Assembly (NCBI RefSeq): GCF_001696535.1
Contig: NZ_MBQE01000005.1
Span: 310,001 to 374,000, forward strand
Reading direction: 5' to 3'
DNA length: 64,000 nt
Source: Stappia indica
GTDB taxonomy: Bacteria > Pseudomonadota > Alphaproteobacteria > Rhizobiales > Stappiaceae
A program made the position numbers and the translations under genes. Every line of letters begins with the position of its first letter. The stretch's first letter is position 1. Shown here one piece after another: positions 1 to 10,748 of this stretch. Below the pieces are notes generated by a model. That model ran no database searches, was not told the DNA's origin, and saw only the letters and a program-made list of their open reading frames with translations.

Positions 1-1355
1 TGGAAGACCATTCCGACGGCACCGTGCGGCTCTCCGTGCCGACCCGGTTCCTCAAGCAGTGGATCCAGTCCCATTACCGCGAGCGCCTGATGGGCCTTTG
101 GAAGCACGAGTGCGATGACGTCCATCGCATCGAGCTGACCGTGCGCGGCGCCGTGCGGGCCCGCCCGGCGGTTGGCGGCGTGGCGCGTCCCGTGCCAGCA
201 GCCCCGCGTGCCGCGCAGCAGATCAAGCTCGTCGAGAGCCCCGTCGCCGCCCGCGCGGAGACCGTCTCTACCGGTGTGGCGCGGCCCGCGGCCGCGACCC
301 CGCGCGACGGGTCCGACGGTCTGGAGGGCGCTTCGCTCGACCCGAAATACACGTTCGACTCCTTCGTGGAAGGCGAGTCCAACGCGCTGGCGCTGGCCGC
401 CGCGCGTCAGGTCGCGACCGCCGCGGCCGTGACCTTCAACCCGCTCTACATCCATGCCTCCGTGGGCCTGGGCAAGACGCACCTGATGCAGGCCGTCGCT
501 TCGGCGGCGCAGGCTTCGGGCCGCCGCGTGCTCTACCTGACGGCCGAGCACTTCATGTACCGCTTCGTCGCGGCGCTGAAGGCCCAGTCGGCCCTTGCCT
601 TCAAGGACACGCTGCGAACCATCGACCTGCTGTTGATCGACGACATGCAGTTCCTGCACGGCAAGCAGGTCCAGCAGGAATTCTGCCACACGCTCAATGC
701 CCTGATCGACGGCGCCCGCCAGGTGGTGGTCGCGGCCGACCGTCCGCCCGCAGATCTCGAGACGCTCGACGATCGCATGCGCTCGCGTCTGGCCGGCGGC
801 CTCGTGGTCTCGATCTCCGAGCCCGATTTCGGCCTGCGCCGCGCGATCCTGACCAACCGCATCGATTCGGTGCGCCGCTCGCATGCGACCTTCGCCGTGC
901 CGGAAGCGGTGCTCGATTACGTCGCCCGCCATGTCGGCAATTCGGGCCGCGACCTCGAGGGCGCGCTCAACCGCCTGATCGCCCACAACCAGCTCACCAA
1001 CCAGCCGGTGACGCAGGAGATGGCCGAGGCGACGCTGCGCGACCTGGTACGCAATGCCGAGCCGCGCCGGGTGAAGATCGAAGACATCCAGCGCATCGTC
1101 TCCAAGCACTACAATGTGTCGAAGGCCGATCTCCTGTCGGCCCGCCGCACCCGCACCATCGTGCGCCCGCGGCAGATCGCCATGTATCTCGCCAAGGCCC
1201 TGACCCCGCGCTCGCTGCCCGAGATCGGCCGACGCTTCGGCAACCGCGACCACACAACCGTGCTGCATGCGGTTCGCAAGATCGAGGACCTGGCGCGCTC
1301 CGACACCGCGCTCGCGCAGGAGCTGGATCTGCTGAAGCGGATGCTCGACGCCTGA
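1..1355 (+). CDS. dnaA: Chromosomal replication initiator DnaA (5' partial)
   Basis: DnaA is the AAA+ ATPase that binds DnaA boxes and opens the replication origin. The reading frame is already open at base 3 and codes for the end of domain I, so the true start lies upstream of the window. Visible features are the domain I motif [15 protein letters not shown], a low-complexity linker (about 150-340), the Walker A stretch GLGKTH near base 470, a Walker B-like LLLIDDMQF near base 630, and the C-terminal DNA-binding signature [13 protein letters not shown] near base 1250. It precedes dnaN and recF in the classical replication order. No substitution in the ATPase motifs is obvious. The family assignment is secure; only the N-terminus is missing. 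Confidence 0.97.
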   Translation, partial: EDHSDGTVRLSVPTRFLKQWIQSHYRERLMGLWKHECDDVHRIELTVRGAVRARPAVGGVARPVPAAPRAAQQIKLVESPVAARAETVSTGVARPAAATPRDGSDGLEGASLDPKYTFDSFVEGESNALALAAARQVATAAAVTFNPLYIHASVGLGKTHLMQAVASAAQASGRRVLYLTAEHFMYRFVAALKAQSALAFKDTLRTIDLLLIDDMQFLHGKQVQQEFCHTLNALIDGARQVVVAADRPPADLETLDDRMRSRLAGGLVVSISEPDFGLRRAILTNRIDSVRRSHATFAVPEAVLDYVARHVGNSGRDLEGALNRLIAHNQLTNQPVTQEMAEATLRDLVRNAEPRRVKIEDIQRIVSKHYNVSKADLLSARRTRTIVRPRQIAMYLAKALTPRSLPEIGRRFGNRDHTTVLHAVRKIEDLARSDTALAQELDLLKRMLDA

Positions 1356-1374
1356 CCCTCATCCGGCAATCATT

Positions 1375-1408
1375 GCGGGCGGCCTTCCTGATGGGGGAGG
1401 CCGCCCGC
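1375..1408 (+). terminator. Hairpin after dnaA
   Basis: A GC-rich inverted repeat of about 14 bp (arms 1375-1388 and 1395-1408, 6-base loop) begins 20 bases after the dnaA stop. The T-tract behind it is weak (TTGCCGTTTCC), so it may attenuate transcription rather than stop it before dnaN. Confidence 0.5.
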
Positions 1409-1531
1409 TTGCCGTTTCCGCAAGGCCTTGGCCCGAGGATCGCCGGCACTTGCTTTTCGCAGCGCAAAAGGGCAGTGTCTTCGCCCATTTGACCGTCGCG
1501 GTTCCCACGATTTTCGACAATGGACGATACA

Positions 1532-2650
1532 ATGAAAGTGACCCTCGAGCGGACCGATCTCCTGAAGTCCCTGACCCATGTTCATCGTGTCGTCGAGCGC
1601 CGCAACACCATCCCGATCCTGTCGAACGTGCTGCTGCGCGCCGATGGCGGCCAGCTTCTGCTGAAGGCCACCGACCTCGACCTGGAAATCTCGGAGAAGG
1701 TCGCGGCGCTGGTCGAGCAGCCCGGTGCGACCACCGTGCCGGCGCACATGATCTACGACATCGTCCGCAAGCTGCCCGAGGGCGCGCAGGTGGCGCTGGA
1801 GACCTCGTCGGACAATGCGACGCTGGAGATCCGGGCCGGCCGCTCGCGCTTCGCGCTGCAGATGCTGCCCGAGACCGACTTCCCGGACATCACGGCGGGC
1901 GAGTTCACCCACCGCTTCACGCTTGCCTCGCGCGAGCTGCGTTCGCTGATCGATGCCACCCAGTTCGCGATCTCCACCGAGGAGACCCGCTACTATCTGA
2001 ACGGCATTTACATGCATTCGGTCGCGACCGACGGCGGCGACCGCCTGCGTGCGGTGGCGACCGACGGTCACCGGCTGGCGCGGGCCGAGATCCCGGCGCC
2101 GAACGGCTCCGTCGGCATGCCGGGCATCATCGTGCCGCGCAAGACGGTCGGCGAGATCCAGAAGCTGCTGGAAGCGCCGGACGCGGAAGCCGCCATCGAG
2201 ATTTCCGAGACCAAGATCCGCATCACCACCGGCGATGTGATCCTGACCTCCAAGCTGATCGACGGCACCTTCCCGGACTACGGCCGGGTGATCCCGCAGA
2301 ACAACGACAAGGAAATGCTGGTCGAGCGCGACGAGTTCAAGGCCGCTGTCGACCGCGTCTCCACCATCTCCTCCGAGCGCGGCCGCGCCGTGAAGCTGGC
2401 GATTTCCGAAGGCCGCATGATCCTGACGGTGGTCAATCCGGACAGCGGGTCGGCGACCGAGGAACTGGCCATCGACTACGACAGCGATCCGCTGGAGATC
2501 GGCTTCAACTCCCGCTACCTGCTGGAGATCACCGGCCAGCTGCGCGGCGACACCGCCTGCTTCCGCCTGGCCGATGCCGGCGCACCCACGCTGATCCAGG
2601 ACAAGGGCGTGGAAGACGCGCTCTATGTCCTGATGCCGATGCGCGTCTAG
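1532..2650 (+). CDS. dnaN: DNA polymerase III beta subunit (sliding clamp)
   Basis: DnaN forms the ring-shaped dimer that tethers DNA polymerase III to DNA. The 372-residue product has the family's usual length and the alphaproteobacterial N-terminus MKVTLERTDLL followed by HVHRVVERRNTIPILSNVLL. The end, DALYVLMPMRV, is typical of the clamp C-terminus. An ATG four codons upstream (1520) is in frame but lies outside the conserved N-terminus and has no ribosome-binding site; a GGA sits about 10 bases before 1532. The gene lies between dnaA and recF. Confidence 0.96.
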   Translation: MKVTLERTDLLKSLTHVHRVVERRNTIPILSNVLLRADGGQLLLKATDLDLEISEKVAALVEQPGATTVPAHMIYDIVRKLPEGAQVALETSSDNATLEIRAGRSRFALQMLPETDFPDITAGEFTHRFTLASRELRSLIDATQFAISTEETRYYLNGIYMHSVATDGGDRLRAVATDGHRLARAEIPAPNGSVGMPGIIVPRKTVGEIQKLLEAPDAEAAIEISETKIRITTGDVILTSKLIDGTFPDYGRVIPQNNDKEMLVERDEFKAAVDRVSTISSERGRAVKLAISEGRMILTVVNPDSGSATEELAIDYDSDPLEIGFNSRYLLEITGQLRGDTACFRLADAGAPTLIQDKGVEDALYVLMPMRV

Positions 2651-2739
2651 CAGCAGCCGGGCTTTCGCCCGCGGTCGACATCTGGTGCTGAACGGCACAC
2701 TGGCTGCGCCGCAGGCACGCGACCCGTAATGGAGGCCGG

Positions 2740-3879
2740 ATGGGCGAGCCGGTCCAGGTTGCCCTCAGCAGCCTGACACTCACCGATTTCAGGAATTACG
2801 AGCAGGCGAGCGTCGCATTCGGCGCACGCCTCGTTGCGCTTGTCGGCGACAACGGCTCGGGCAAGACCAACCTGCTGGAAGCCGTCTCGCTGCTGACCGC
2901 CGGGCGGGGGCTGCGCCGGGCCCAGCTCGACGACATCCGCCGGCAGGGCGCGGCCGCCGGCTGGAGCGTTGCCGCCCGCGTTGAAGGAGCGGCCGGCGAG
3001 ACGCGCATCGGTGTCGGCCATGCGCCCGGCGAGACCGGGCGGCGCGTGCGCATCGATGGCGCGGATGCCCGTTCCTCCGAACAATTGCTCGACTATATGC
3101 GCGTGCTCTGGCTGCTGCCAGCGATGGACGGGCTGTTCACCGGTGCTGCCGGCGACCGCCGCCGCTTCCTCGACCGGCTGGTGCTGGCGATCGACCCCGG
3201 CCACGGCCGCCGGGTCGCCGATCTGGAAAAGACGCTGCGGTCTCGCAACCGCCTGCTGGAAGAGGGCGGGTCGGCCGCCTTTCTCGATGCGGTGGAGGCG
3301 CAGCTTGCCCCGCTGGCCGTTGCCGTGGGCTTCGCCCGGCGCGAGACCGTCGCGCTGCTGCAGGCACGCATCCGCCAGCAGGGCGATCTCGGCCTTCCCT
3401 TCCCGCTGGCCGGGGTGGAGCTTGCCGGCGAGTTCGAGCGCGACTGCGAGGGCGTGCCCGCCTACGACATCGAGGACCGGTACCGCGAGCAGCTTGCCGC
3501 GACCCGCATGCGCGACCGCGCCGCCGGGCGCACCCTTTACGGCCCCCACCGCAGCGATCTTGCGGTCCGTCACCTTGCCAAGGACATGCCGGCAGCGCTT
3601 GCCTCCACCGGCGAGCAGAAGGCGCTGCTGATCGGTCTTGTGCTGGCCCATGCGGAAGTGACGTCGCAGACCGCCGGCATGACGCCGGTGCTGCTGCTGG
3701 ACGAGGTTGCCGCCCATCTCGACCCCGGCCGGCGCAAGGCGCTGTTCTCCCGTCTGGCGGAGCTGGGGCTGCAGGTGCTGATGACCGGCACCGACAGCCA
3801 GCTTTTTGTCGACCTTCCCGAAGGCAGCCAGATACTGAAGGTCGCACAATCGACCATTTCGCCTTATATGAAGGACTGA
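2740..3879 (+). CDS. recF: DNA replication/repair ATPase RecF
   Basis: RecF is an SMC-like ATPase that helps load RecA at gapped DNA and stalled forks. The 379-residue product begins LSSLTLTDFRNYEQ, carries Walker A GDNGSGKTN around residues 35-44, and has a C-terminal Walker B and D-loop region LLLLDEVAAHLD near residue 320. The length fits the family (about 360-380). It lies 89 bases downstream of dnaN in the dnaN-recF-gyrB order, with a LysE-type exporter inserted before gyrB. Confidence 0.95.
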   Translation: MGEPVQVALSSLTLTDFRNYEQASVAFGARLVALVGDNGSGKTNLLEAVSLLTAGRGLRRAQLDDIRRQGAAAGWSVAARVEGAAGETRIGVGHAPGETGRRVRIDGADARSSEQLLDYMRVLWLLPAMDGLFTGAAGDRRRFLDRLVLAIDPGHGRRVADLEKTLRSRNRLLEEGGSAAFLDAVEAQLAPLAVAVGFARRETVALLQARIRQQGDLGLPFPLAGVELAGEFERDCEGVPAYDIEDRYREQLAATRMRDRAAGRTLYGPHRSDLAVRHLAKDMPAALASTGEQKALLIGLVLAHAEVTSQTAGMTPVLLLDEVAAHLDPGRRKALFSRLAELGLQVLMTGTDSQLFVDLPEGSQILKVAQSTISPYMKD

Positions 3880-3941
3880 ACGGCCGCTTGCGGTGCCGCC
3901 AACCGGCTGCCCGCCCGGCCCTCTGCAGGATCACGCTTTCC

Positions 3942-4559
3942 ATGGACATTTCCGCGCTGCTCGTCTTCGCTGCGGCCCTGTTCGTCGCTGCCGCCATTCC
4001 CGGCCCCGGCATCGCCGCCATCGTGGCCCGGGTGCTGGCGCGCGGCCGCGAGGGGGCCTTCGCCTTCTGCCTCGGCATCGCCATCGGCGACGTGATCTGG
4101 CTGGGCTTTGCGGTGGCGGGCCTTGCGGTGCTGGCCAAGACCTTCGGCACGGTGTTCCTGGTGCTGAAATATGCCGGCGCGCTCTACCTGGCCTATCTCG
4201 CCTGGAAGATGTGGACGGCTCCCGCCGACAGCGGCCTGGCGGCGCTTGGCCCGGTGCGCAAGGAGAGCCGCTTTGCGCTGACGATGGGCGGCCTTGCCGT
4301 GACCATGGGAAATCCCAAGGTGATGGTCTTCTATCTGGCGCTCCTGCCCAACATCATCGCCCTCGAAACGGTGACCGTGCTCGGCTACGCGGAACTGTCG
4401 CTGGTCACTTTCGCGGTGCTCGCGGTGGTGCTGGGTGCCTATTGCCTGCTGGCCGAGCGGGCACGGAAGATGCTGGCGAGCCCGAGGGCGCTGCGAGTTC
4501 TCAACAGGGTGGCGGGCTCCGTCATGGCGGGAGCTGCGGTCGCCGTTGCCACGCGCTGA
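3942..4559 (+). CDS. LysE/RhtB-family exporter
   Basis: A 205-residue integral membrane protein of the LysE/RhtB superfamily, whose members export amino acids or related metabolites. The family signature near the N-terminus is PGPGIAAIVARVLARGREGA, followed by GIAIGDVIWLG, a helix ending YAGALYLAYLAWKMW, and the second-half motif MGNPKVMVFYLALLP. About six hydrophobic segments are visible. An in-frame ATG at 3888 would add an 18-residue polar extension. The start at 3942 fits homologues and has AGGA 11 bases upstream. Substrate cannot be deduced. The gene interrupts recF-gyrB. Confidence 0.85.
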   Translation: MDISALLVFAAALFVAAAIPGPGIAAIVARVLARGREGAFAFCLGIAIGDVIWLGFAVAGLAVLAKTFGTVFLVLKYAGALYLAYLAWKMWTAPADSGLAALGPVRKESRFALTMGGLAVTMGNPKVMVFYLALLPNIIALETVTVLGYAELSLVTFAVLAVVLGAYCLLAERARKMLASPRALRVLNRVAGSVMAGAAVAVATR

Positions 4560-4599
4560 CGAACAAGTGGCGAAGCCCGCAGGTAACGCATTGACTTGA

Positions 4600-7227
<2,628 letters not shown>

Positions 7228-7336
7228 CGACCTCCGGCCCGCCCGCCGGAATGCCGAATGCGCGAAAGGCGAGAGCCGGAATCGCGCAGGCAGCACTCCG
7301 ACGCGGCGGAAAACGCCGGGAAGCGGGATTCTCCCT

Positions 7337-7365
7337 TTGACAAAGCGGGCCGCCCCCCCTATACG
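7337..7365 (+). promoter_or_regulatory. Strong rpsL promoter
   Basis: A perfect TTGACA (7337-7342) is followed after exactly 17 bases by TATACG (7360-7365). This is near-consensus for the housekeeping sigma factor and gives rpsL its own transcript with a leader of roughly 35 bases. Confidence 0.8.
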
Positions 7366-7407
7366 AGGCGGCCAAGACATTCCTCAAAAACAAGCTGCAA
7401 ACAACCT

Positions 7408-7779
7408 ATGCCGACAATCAACCAGTTGGTTCGCCTGAACCGTAAGCCGACCGTCAAGAAGTCCAAGACCCCCGCGCTGGGCGGTAACCCGCAGAAGCGC
7501 GCGGTTTGCACCCGCGTCTACACGACGACGCCGCGCAAGCCGAACTCGGCTCTTCGTAAGGTCGCGCGTGTTCGCATGACCAATGGCAATGAAGTCACCG
7601 CCTACATCCCGGGCGAGGGCCACAACCTGCAGGAGCACTCCGTGGTGCTCGTCCGCGGCGGCGGCCCGAACGATCTTCCGGGCGTCCGCTACCGCGTGAT
7701 CCGCGGCGTGCTCGACACCCAGGGCGTCAAGGACCGTAAGAAGCGCCGTTCGCTCTACGGCTCCAAGCGTCCGAAGTAA
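7408..7779 (+). CDS. rpsL: 30S ribosomal protein S12, solitary and with altered streptomycin-site residues
   Basis: S12 lies at the ribosomal decoding centre and controls accuracy. The 123-residue product begins [13 protein letters not shown] and keeps the family core ([61 protein letters not shown]). Two key positions differ from the norm: residue 43 is Arg (codon 7534-7536) and residue 88 is Asn (codon 7669-7671), where most bacteria have Lys at both. K43R is a classical streptomycin-resistance change, and K88 substitutions also reduce streptomycin action. The neighbouring Asp89 is kept. The gene is monocistronic: rpsG, fusA and tuf do not follow, and a terminator and an opposite-strand gene lie downstream. 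It may be a second S12 copy or the relocated only copy; the window cannot decide. Confidence 0.94.
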   Translation: MPTINQLVRLNRKPTVKKSKTPALGGNPQKRAVCTRVYTTTPRKPNSALRKVARVRMTNGNEVTAYIPGEGHNLQEHSVVLVRGGGPNDLPGVRYRVIRGVLDTQGVKDRKKRRSLYGSKRPK

Positions 7780-7821
7780 GCTGCTTCCAGCCGGGTCCCG
7801 CCCGGCAGGGAATTGTCTTGT

Positions 7822-7864
7822 CGAGGCCTTCCGGACACCCGTCCGGGAGGCCTCGATGTTTTTG
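7822..7864 (+). terminator. Rho-independent terminator of rpsL
   Basis: A stem of about 15 bp with a mismatch (arms beginning CGAGGCCT and ending AGGCCTCG, 7822-7855) is followed by ATGTTTTT. It lies 43 bases after the rpsL stop and closes a single-gene transcript. Confidence 0.85.
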
Positions 7865-7898
7865 GGTTCTAGGTTTTTCAGGGCTTGGGGCGCGCGAC

Positions 7899-9440
7899 CT
7901 AGAGCGTGCCGGCCTCCAGCCGCTTCAGGCTGCGCGCGGCGGCGTTGAGATAGTCCTTGCGGGTCTCCGCCGACATGCGGTCCCAGGTCCGGTAGGGCTG
8001 GGCAAGGCGCGGGTTGGCGCCGAGCTTCTCCCGGTTGCGGATCAGGAAGTCCCAGTACAGTGCGTTGAACGGACAGGCGTTTTCGCCGGTGCGGTCCTTC
8101 ACGTCATAGGCGCAGTTGCGGCAGTGGTCCGACATCTTGTTGATGTAGTTGCCGCTCGCCGCATAGGGCTTGGAGGCGAGCAGCCCGCCATCGGCGAACT
8201 GGCTCATGCCGACCGTGTTCGGCAGCTCCACCCATTCGAAGGCGTCCGCATAGACCGACAGGTACCATTCGTGCACCTGATACGGGTCGATGCCGGCGAT
8301 CAGCGCGAAGTTGCCGGTCACCATCAGCCGCTGGATGTGATGCGCGTAGGCCTCGTCCCGGGTCTGGCCGACGACCTCGCGCAGGCAGGCCATCTTCGTC
8401 TCCGCGCTCCAGTAGAAGTCCGGCAGCGGCCGGCTCGCGCCGAAATGGTTGGCGCCGGCATAGTCCGGCATCTTCAGCCAGTAGATGCCGCGCACATATT
8501 CCCGCCAGCCGATGATCTGGCGGATGAACCCCTCGGCCGAGTTGAGGGGCACGTCGCCGTCCAGAAAGGCTTGCTCCGCCTTGCGGCAGACGTGCAAGGG
8601 GTCGAGCAGCCCGGCATTGATGTAGGGCGACAGCACCGAGTGGTAGAGATACTTTTCCCCGGTCAGCATGGCGTCCTGATAGTCGCCGAAACGGGGCAGG
8701 GCCTCGTCGATGAAGCGCTCCAGCGCCTTCTCCGCGTCCTCAGTGGTGACGGCGAAGCGGAACGGTGTGAGCGTGCCGAACCCGTCCGGAAAGCGCGCCT
8801 CGACCAGTTCCAGCACCGCCCGGGTCGTCGCGTCCGGCTCGACGTCAAGCGGCCGCGGCATGAAGAGGTCGGTTTCCGCCGGCTTGCGGTTCTCGCTGTC
8901 GAAGTTCCAGCGGCCGCCGGCGGGCTCGTCGCCCTCCATCAGCAACCCGGTCTTGCGCCGCATCTCGCGGTAGAAATACTCCATCCGCAGCTGCTTTCGA
9001 CCCTCCGCCCAGGAGGCGAACTCCTTGTGGCTGCACAGGAAACGGCTGTCGGGCAGGATATCGAGCGGCAGGTTGTGCTCGGCCTCGAGCCCGCGCAGGA
9101 TCTCCAGCACCCGCCACTCGCCGGGCTCCGTGACCCGGATGCGCAAGGGATCGTGCCGTGTCACGGCGCGGCCGATCTCGCCGCCGAAGCTGCCGGTATT
9201 GTCCGGATCGTCGAGCTCGACATAATCGACCTGCCAGCCGGCATCGCGCAGGGCGGCGGCGTGATGGCGCATGGCCGCCAGGATGAAGGCGATCTTCTTG
9301 CGGTGATGCGGGACGTAGGTCGTCTCCTGCGCCACCTCCATCATCAGCAGCCTTGCATCGCTCTTGTCGACGTCCTGCAGCGCCGAGAGGCCGAAGGAGA
9401 GCTGGTCGCCGAGGATCGGGATGAGGACAGGTCTGGTCAT
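7899..9440 (-). CDS. FeS-BCP-type (6-4) photolyase / cryptochrome-related protein
   Basis: Predicted flavoprotein of the iron-sulfur bacterial cryptochrome/photolyase family, whose studied Agrobacterium member PhrB repairs (6-4) photoproducts with light. The 513-residue product begins RPVLIPILGDQLS. The C-terminal half contains FIRQIIGWREYVRG, the FAD-region HHIQRLMVTGNFALI, and cysteines at 352, 440, 443 and 456. These are each two residues from the four [4Fe-4S] ligands of PhrB (350, 438, 441, 454), a strong match. Length also agrees (PhrB about 507). The start ATG at 9440 gives the expected N-terminus. It is convergent with rpsL. Whether the substrate is (6-4) photoproducts is inferred from the family. 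Confidence 0.92.
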   Translation of the reverse strand: MTRPVLIPILGDQLSFGLSALQDVDKSDARLLMMEVAQETTYVPHHRKKIAFILAAMRHHAAALRDAGWQVDYVELDDPDNTGSFGGEIGRAVTRHDPLRIRVTEPGEWRVLEILRGLEAEHNLPLDILPDSRFLCSHKEFASWAEGRKQLRMEYFYREMRRKTGLLMEGDEPAGGRWNFDSENRKPAETDLFMPRPLDVEPDATTRAVLELVEARFPDGFGTLTPFRFAVTTEDAEKALERFIDEALPRFGDYQDAMLTGEKYLYHSVLSPYINAGLLDPLHVCRKAEQAFLDGDVPLNSAEGFIRQIIGWREYVRGIYWLKMPDYAGANHFGASRPLPDFYWSAETKMACLREVVGQTRDEAYAHHIQRLMVTGNFALIAGIDPYQVHEWYLSVYADAFEWVELPNTVGMSQFADGGLLASKPYAASGNYINKMSDHCRNCAYDVKDRTGENACPFNALYWDFLIRNREKLGANPRLAQPYRTWDRMSAETRKDYLNAAARSLKRLEAGTL

Positions 9441-9574
9441 GGCACGCGGCAGCTGCGGGGAGAGAAGGGGCTCTTCCCGGTTACGCAGCCCGGCCTTGCG
9501 CGGATCTTGCGCCCTCGTGGATCAGGGCAGCCGGGGACAGCGTGCCGCGTGCCCGGTCCCGCCTGCGGGGACAA

Positions 9575-9612
9575 ACGAAAGACGCCCGGTCGGTGTCCCG
9601 CCGGGCGTCTTC
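9575..9612 (-). terminator. Minus-strand terminator
   Basis: A perfect 10-bp stem (9580-9589 with 9601-9610) followed on the minus strand by TTTCGTTTGT. It lies downstream of the GcrA-like gene and upstream of the photolyase gene, so it should separate their transcripts. Confidence 0.7.
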
Positions 9613-9623
9613 AACAAACTGGT

Positions 9624-9674
9624 TTTGCGAATTTCGAGACGGATTTTGCAAAATCCCGTCTCAATTTTCGCAAA
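9624..9674. repeat. 51-bp nested palindrome
   Basis: Three symmetrical layers share almost one centre: outer TTTGCGAA (9624-9631) with TTCGCAAA (9667-9674), inner GAGACGG (9636-9642) with CCGTCTC (9656-9662), and the perfect 12-bp core ATTTTGCAAAAT (9643-9654). A further TTTTGCGA lies at 9675-9682. It sits between the GcrA-like gene's stop and its terminator, about 185 bases upstream of the photolyase start. It looks like a multi-site operator rather than a terminator, because the core is AT-rich and has no T-tract. The binding protein is unknown. Confidence 0.7.
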
Positions 9675-9735
9675 TTTTGCGACGGCGCGCGCAATATCGC
9701 TCCGCGCGAAGCGGGGACAAGTGCCGGCGTCGGTG

Positions 9736-9954
9736 TCAGGCGGCGATGCGGCGCTGCGCCTTGAAGGCGACCGGGGTGTTCTCGCGGTTGCGGCGACGCT
9801 CCTCGGCAGAGATATACACCAGCGCGTGATGCTCGCTGCAGTAGGAAATCCCCGCCTCGACGCGGTTGCGGCACGGGAAGGTGTAGTTGCCGCCGGTGCC
9901 TTCGGCCCACTTGCACTGGCCGGCGCGCGGCAAACGAAGTTCGGTCATCGTCAT
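9736..9954 (-). CDS. 72-residue protein resembling the C-terminal zinc-binding region of GcrA
   Basis: Small basic protein with a pattern like the end of the alphaproteobacterial cell-cycle regulator GcrA: CKWAEG...FPC...GISYCSEHHALVY. Cys14, Cys28, Cys39 and His42 (or His43) could bind one zinc. The N-terminal helix-turn-helix of full GcrA is absent; only 13 residues precede the first Cys. The ATG at 9954 is chosen because CTGAAGGAC lies just before it; longer in-frame extensions have no recognisable sequence. A terminator lies downstream and another upstream (10049-10073), so it is probably monocistronic. Function unknown; a DNA- or sigma-factor-binding accessory role is only a guess. Confidence 0.72.
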   Translation of the reverse strand: MTMTELRLPRAGQCKWAEGTGGNYTFPCRNRVEAGISYCSEHHALVYISAEERRRNRENTPVAFKAQRRIAA

Positions 9955-10048
9955 GTCCTTCAGTCTGTGACGCCTTGCACTCCGAAGCGCGATCCACGGG
10001 GTTTGCCGGGGTATCGGTGTCAGGAGCGCCTGCCAGCGGCTGCGCGTC

Positions 10049-10073
10049 AAAAAAGCCGGGCGAGAAGCCCGGC
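10049..10073 (-). terminator. Rho-independent terminator of the OmpA/transpeptidase operon
   Basis: Stem GCCGGGC/GCCCGGC (10055-10061 with 10067-10073) followed on the minus strand by a run of six T (10049-10054). It lies about 120 bases after the stop of the OmpA-like lipoprotein gene. Confidence 0.85.
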
Positions 10074-10196
10074 GTCGATCCGATGACCGTAATATAGGTG
10101 TCACACTGCCAAAGGCCAAACGCGACTCCAGCATGGGAGCCATGTCTATATTGCAGTGCAGCGATGTGGTTAACGCCGAACGGTTGCAGTCTTACT

Positions 10197-10748
10197 TCAC
10201 CGTTCGCGTTCTTCGCGAAGATTGGTGACCACGCGGCGGTTCTGCGCCTTGCATTCTTCTTCGGCGCAGTCGCGCACCTTGCGTTCGGTGCCGTAGCCCT
10301 TGGCCCAGAGGCGGTTCGGCGCAACGCCCTTGCCGACCAGATAGGCCATGACCGCATTGGCCCGGCGCGTCGACAGGGCGGTGTTGTCGCCGGTGCTGCC
10401 CGGATCGTCCGCAAAGCCCTGGATCTTGGCGTACCAGGTCCGGTTGGTCTTGAGCCACTCGGCCTGCTTGTCGAGCGTCATGCGCGCGGTTTCGTCGATG
10501 TCGGCCGAACCGGGCGTGAAATAGGTCCGCCGCCCGACATTGAGCATGAAGGCTTCCTCGCTGCCCGGCTCCATGTTGGCGAAGCCGAGCACCGGCGCGT
10601 TGGTCACGTCCGGCGAGGCGACGTTCTCGACCGTGTTGCAGCCGGCGAGCAGCGCGCAGGCGGCGAGCCCGGCCAGCAGCGGGAGCGAGAGCGGGGCGCG
10701 CGGCCGCGCGACGAGGCGGCCGGTTTCGGGCATCGGAAAGGCGGTCAC
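10197..10748 (-). CDS. OmpA/Pal-type peptidoglycan-associated lipoprotein
   Basis: A 183-residue predicted outer-membrane lipoprotein. The N-terminus has a basic stretch, a hydrophobic segment and a lipobox ending LLAGC. The C-terminal half is an OmpA domain: YFTPGSADIDETA, IQGFADDPGS, the peptidoglycan-binding motif NTALSTRRANAVMAYL, and QNRRVV. Cys residues in RDCAEEECKAQNRR may form a disulfide, as in some Pal-like proteins. The start is a GTG at 10748 overlapping the upstream stop as GTGA, with AGGAG five bases before it, so translation is probably coupled to the transpeptidase gene. Not the tol-pal locus: no tolB or ybgF adjoins it. Confidence 0.85.
   Translation of the reverse strand: MTAFPMPETGRLVARPRAPLSLPLLAGLAACALLAGCNTVENVASPDVTNAPVLGFANMEPGSEEAFMLNVGRRTYFTPGSADIDETARMTLDKQAEWLKTNRTWYAKIQGFADDPGSTGDNTALSTRRANAVMAYLVGKGVAPNRLWAKGYGTERKVRDCAEEECKAQNRRVVTNLREERER

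Noticed and set aside
1356-1531. Possible replication origin beside dnaA
   Set aside because: No cluster of DnaA boxes or AT-rich unwinding region is visible; in many alphaproteobacteria the origin is elsewhere.
7818-9764. Plus-strand open frame of about 650 codons
   Set aside because: Antisense to the photolyase gene, which has all four cluster cysteines and family motifs.
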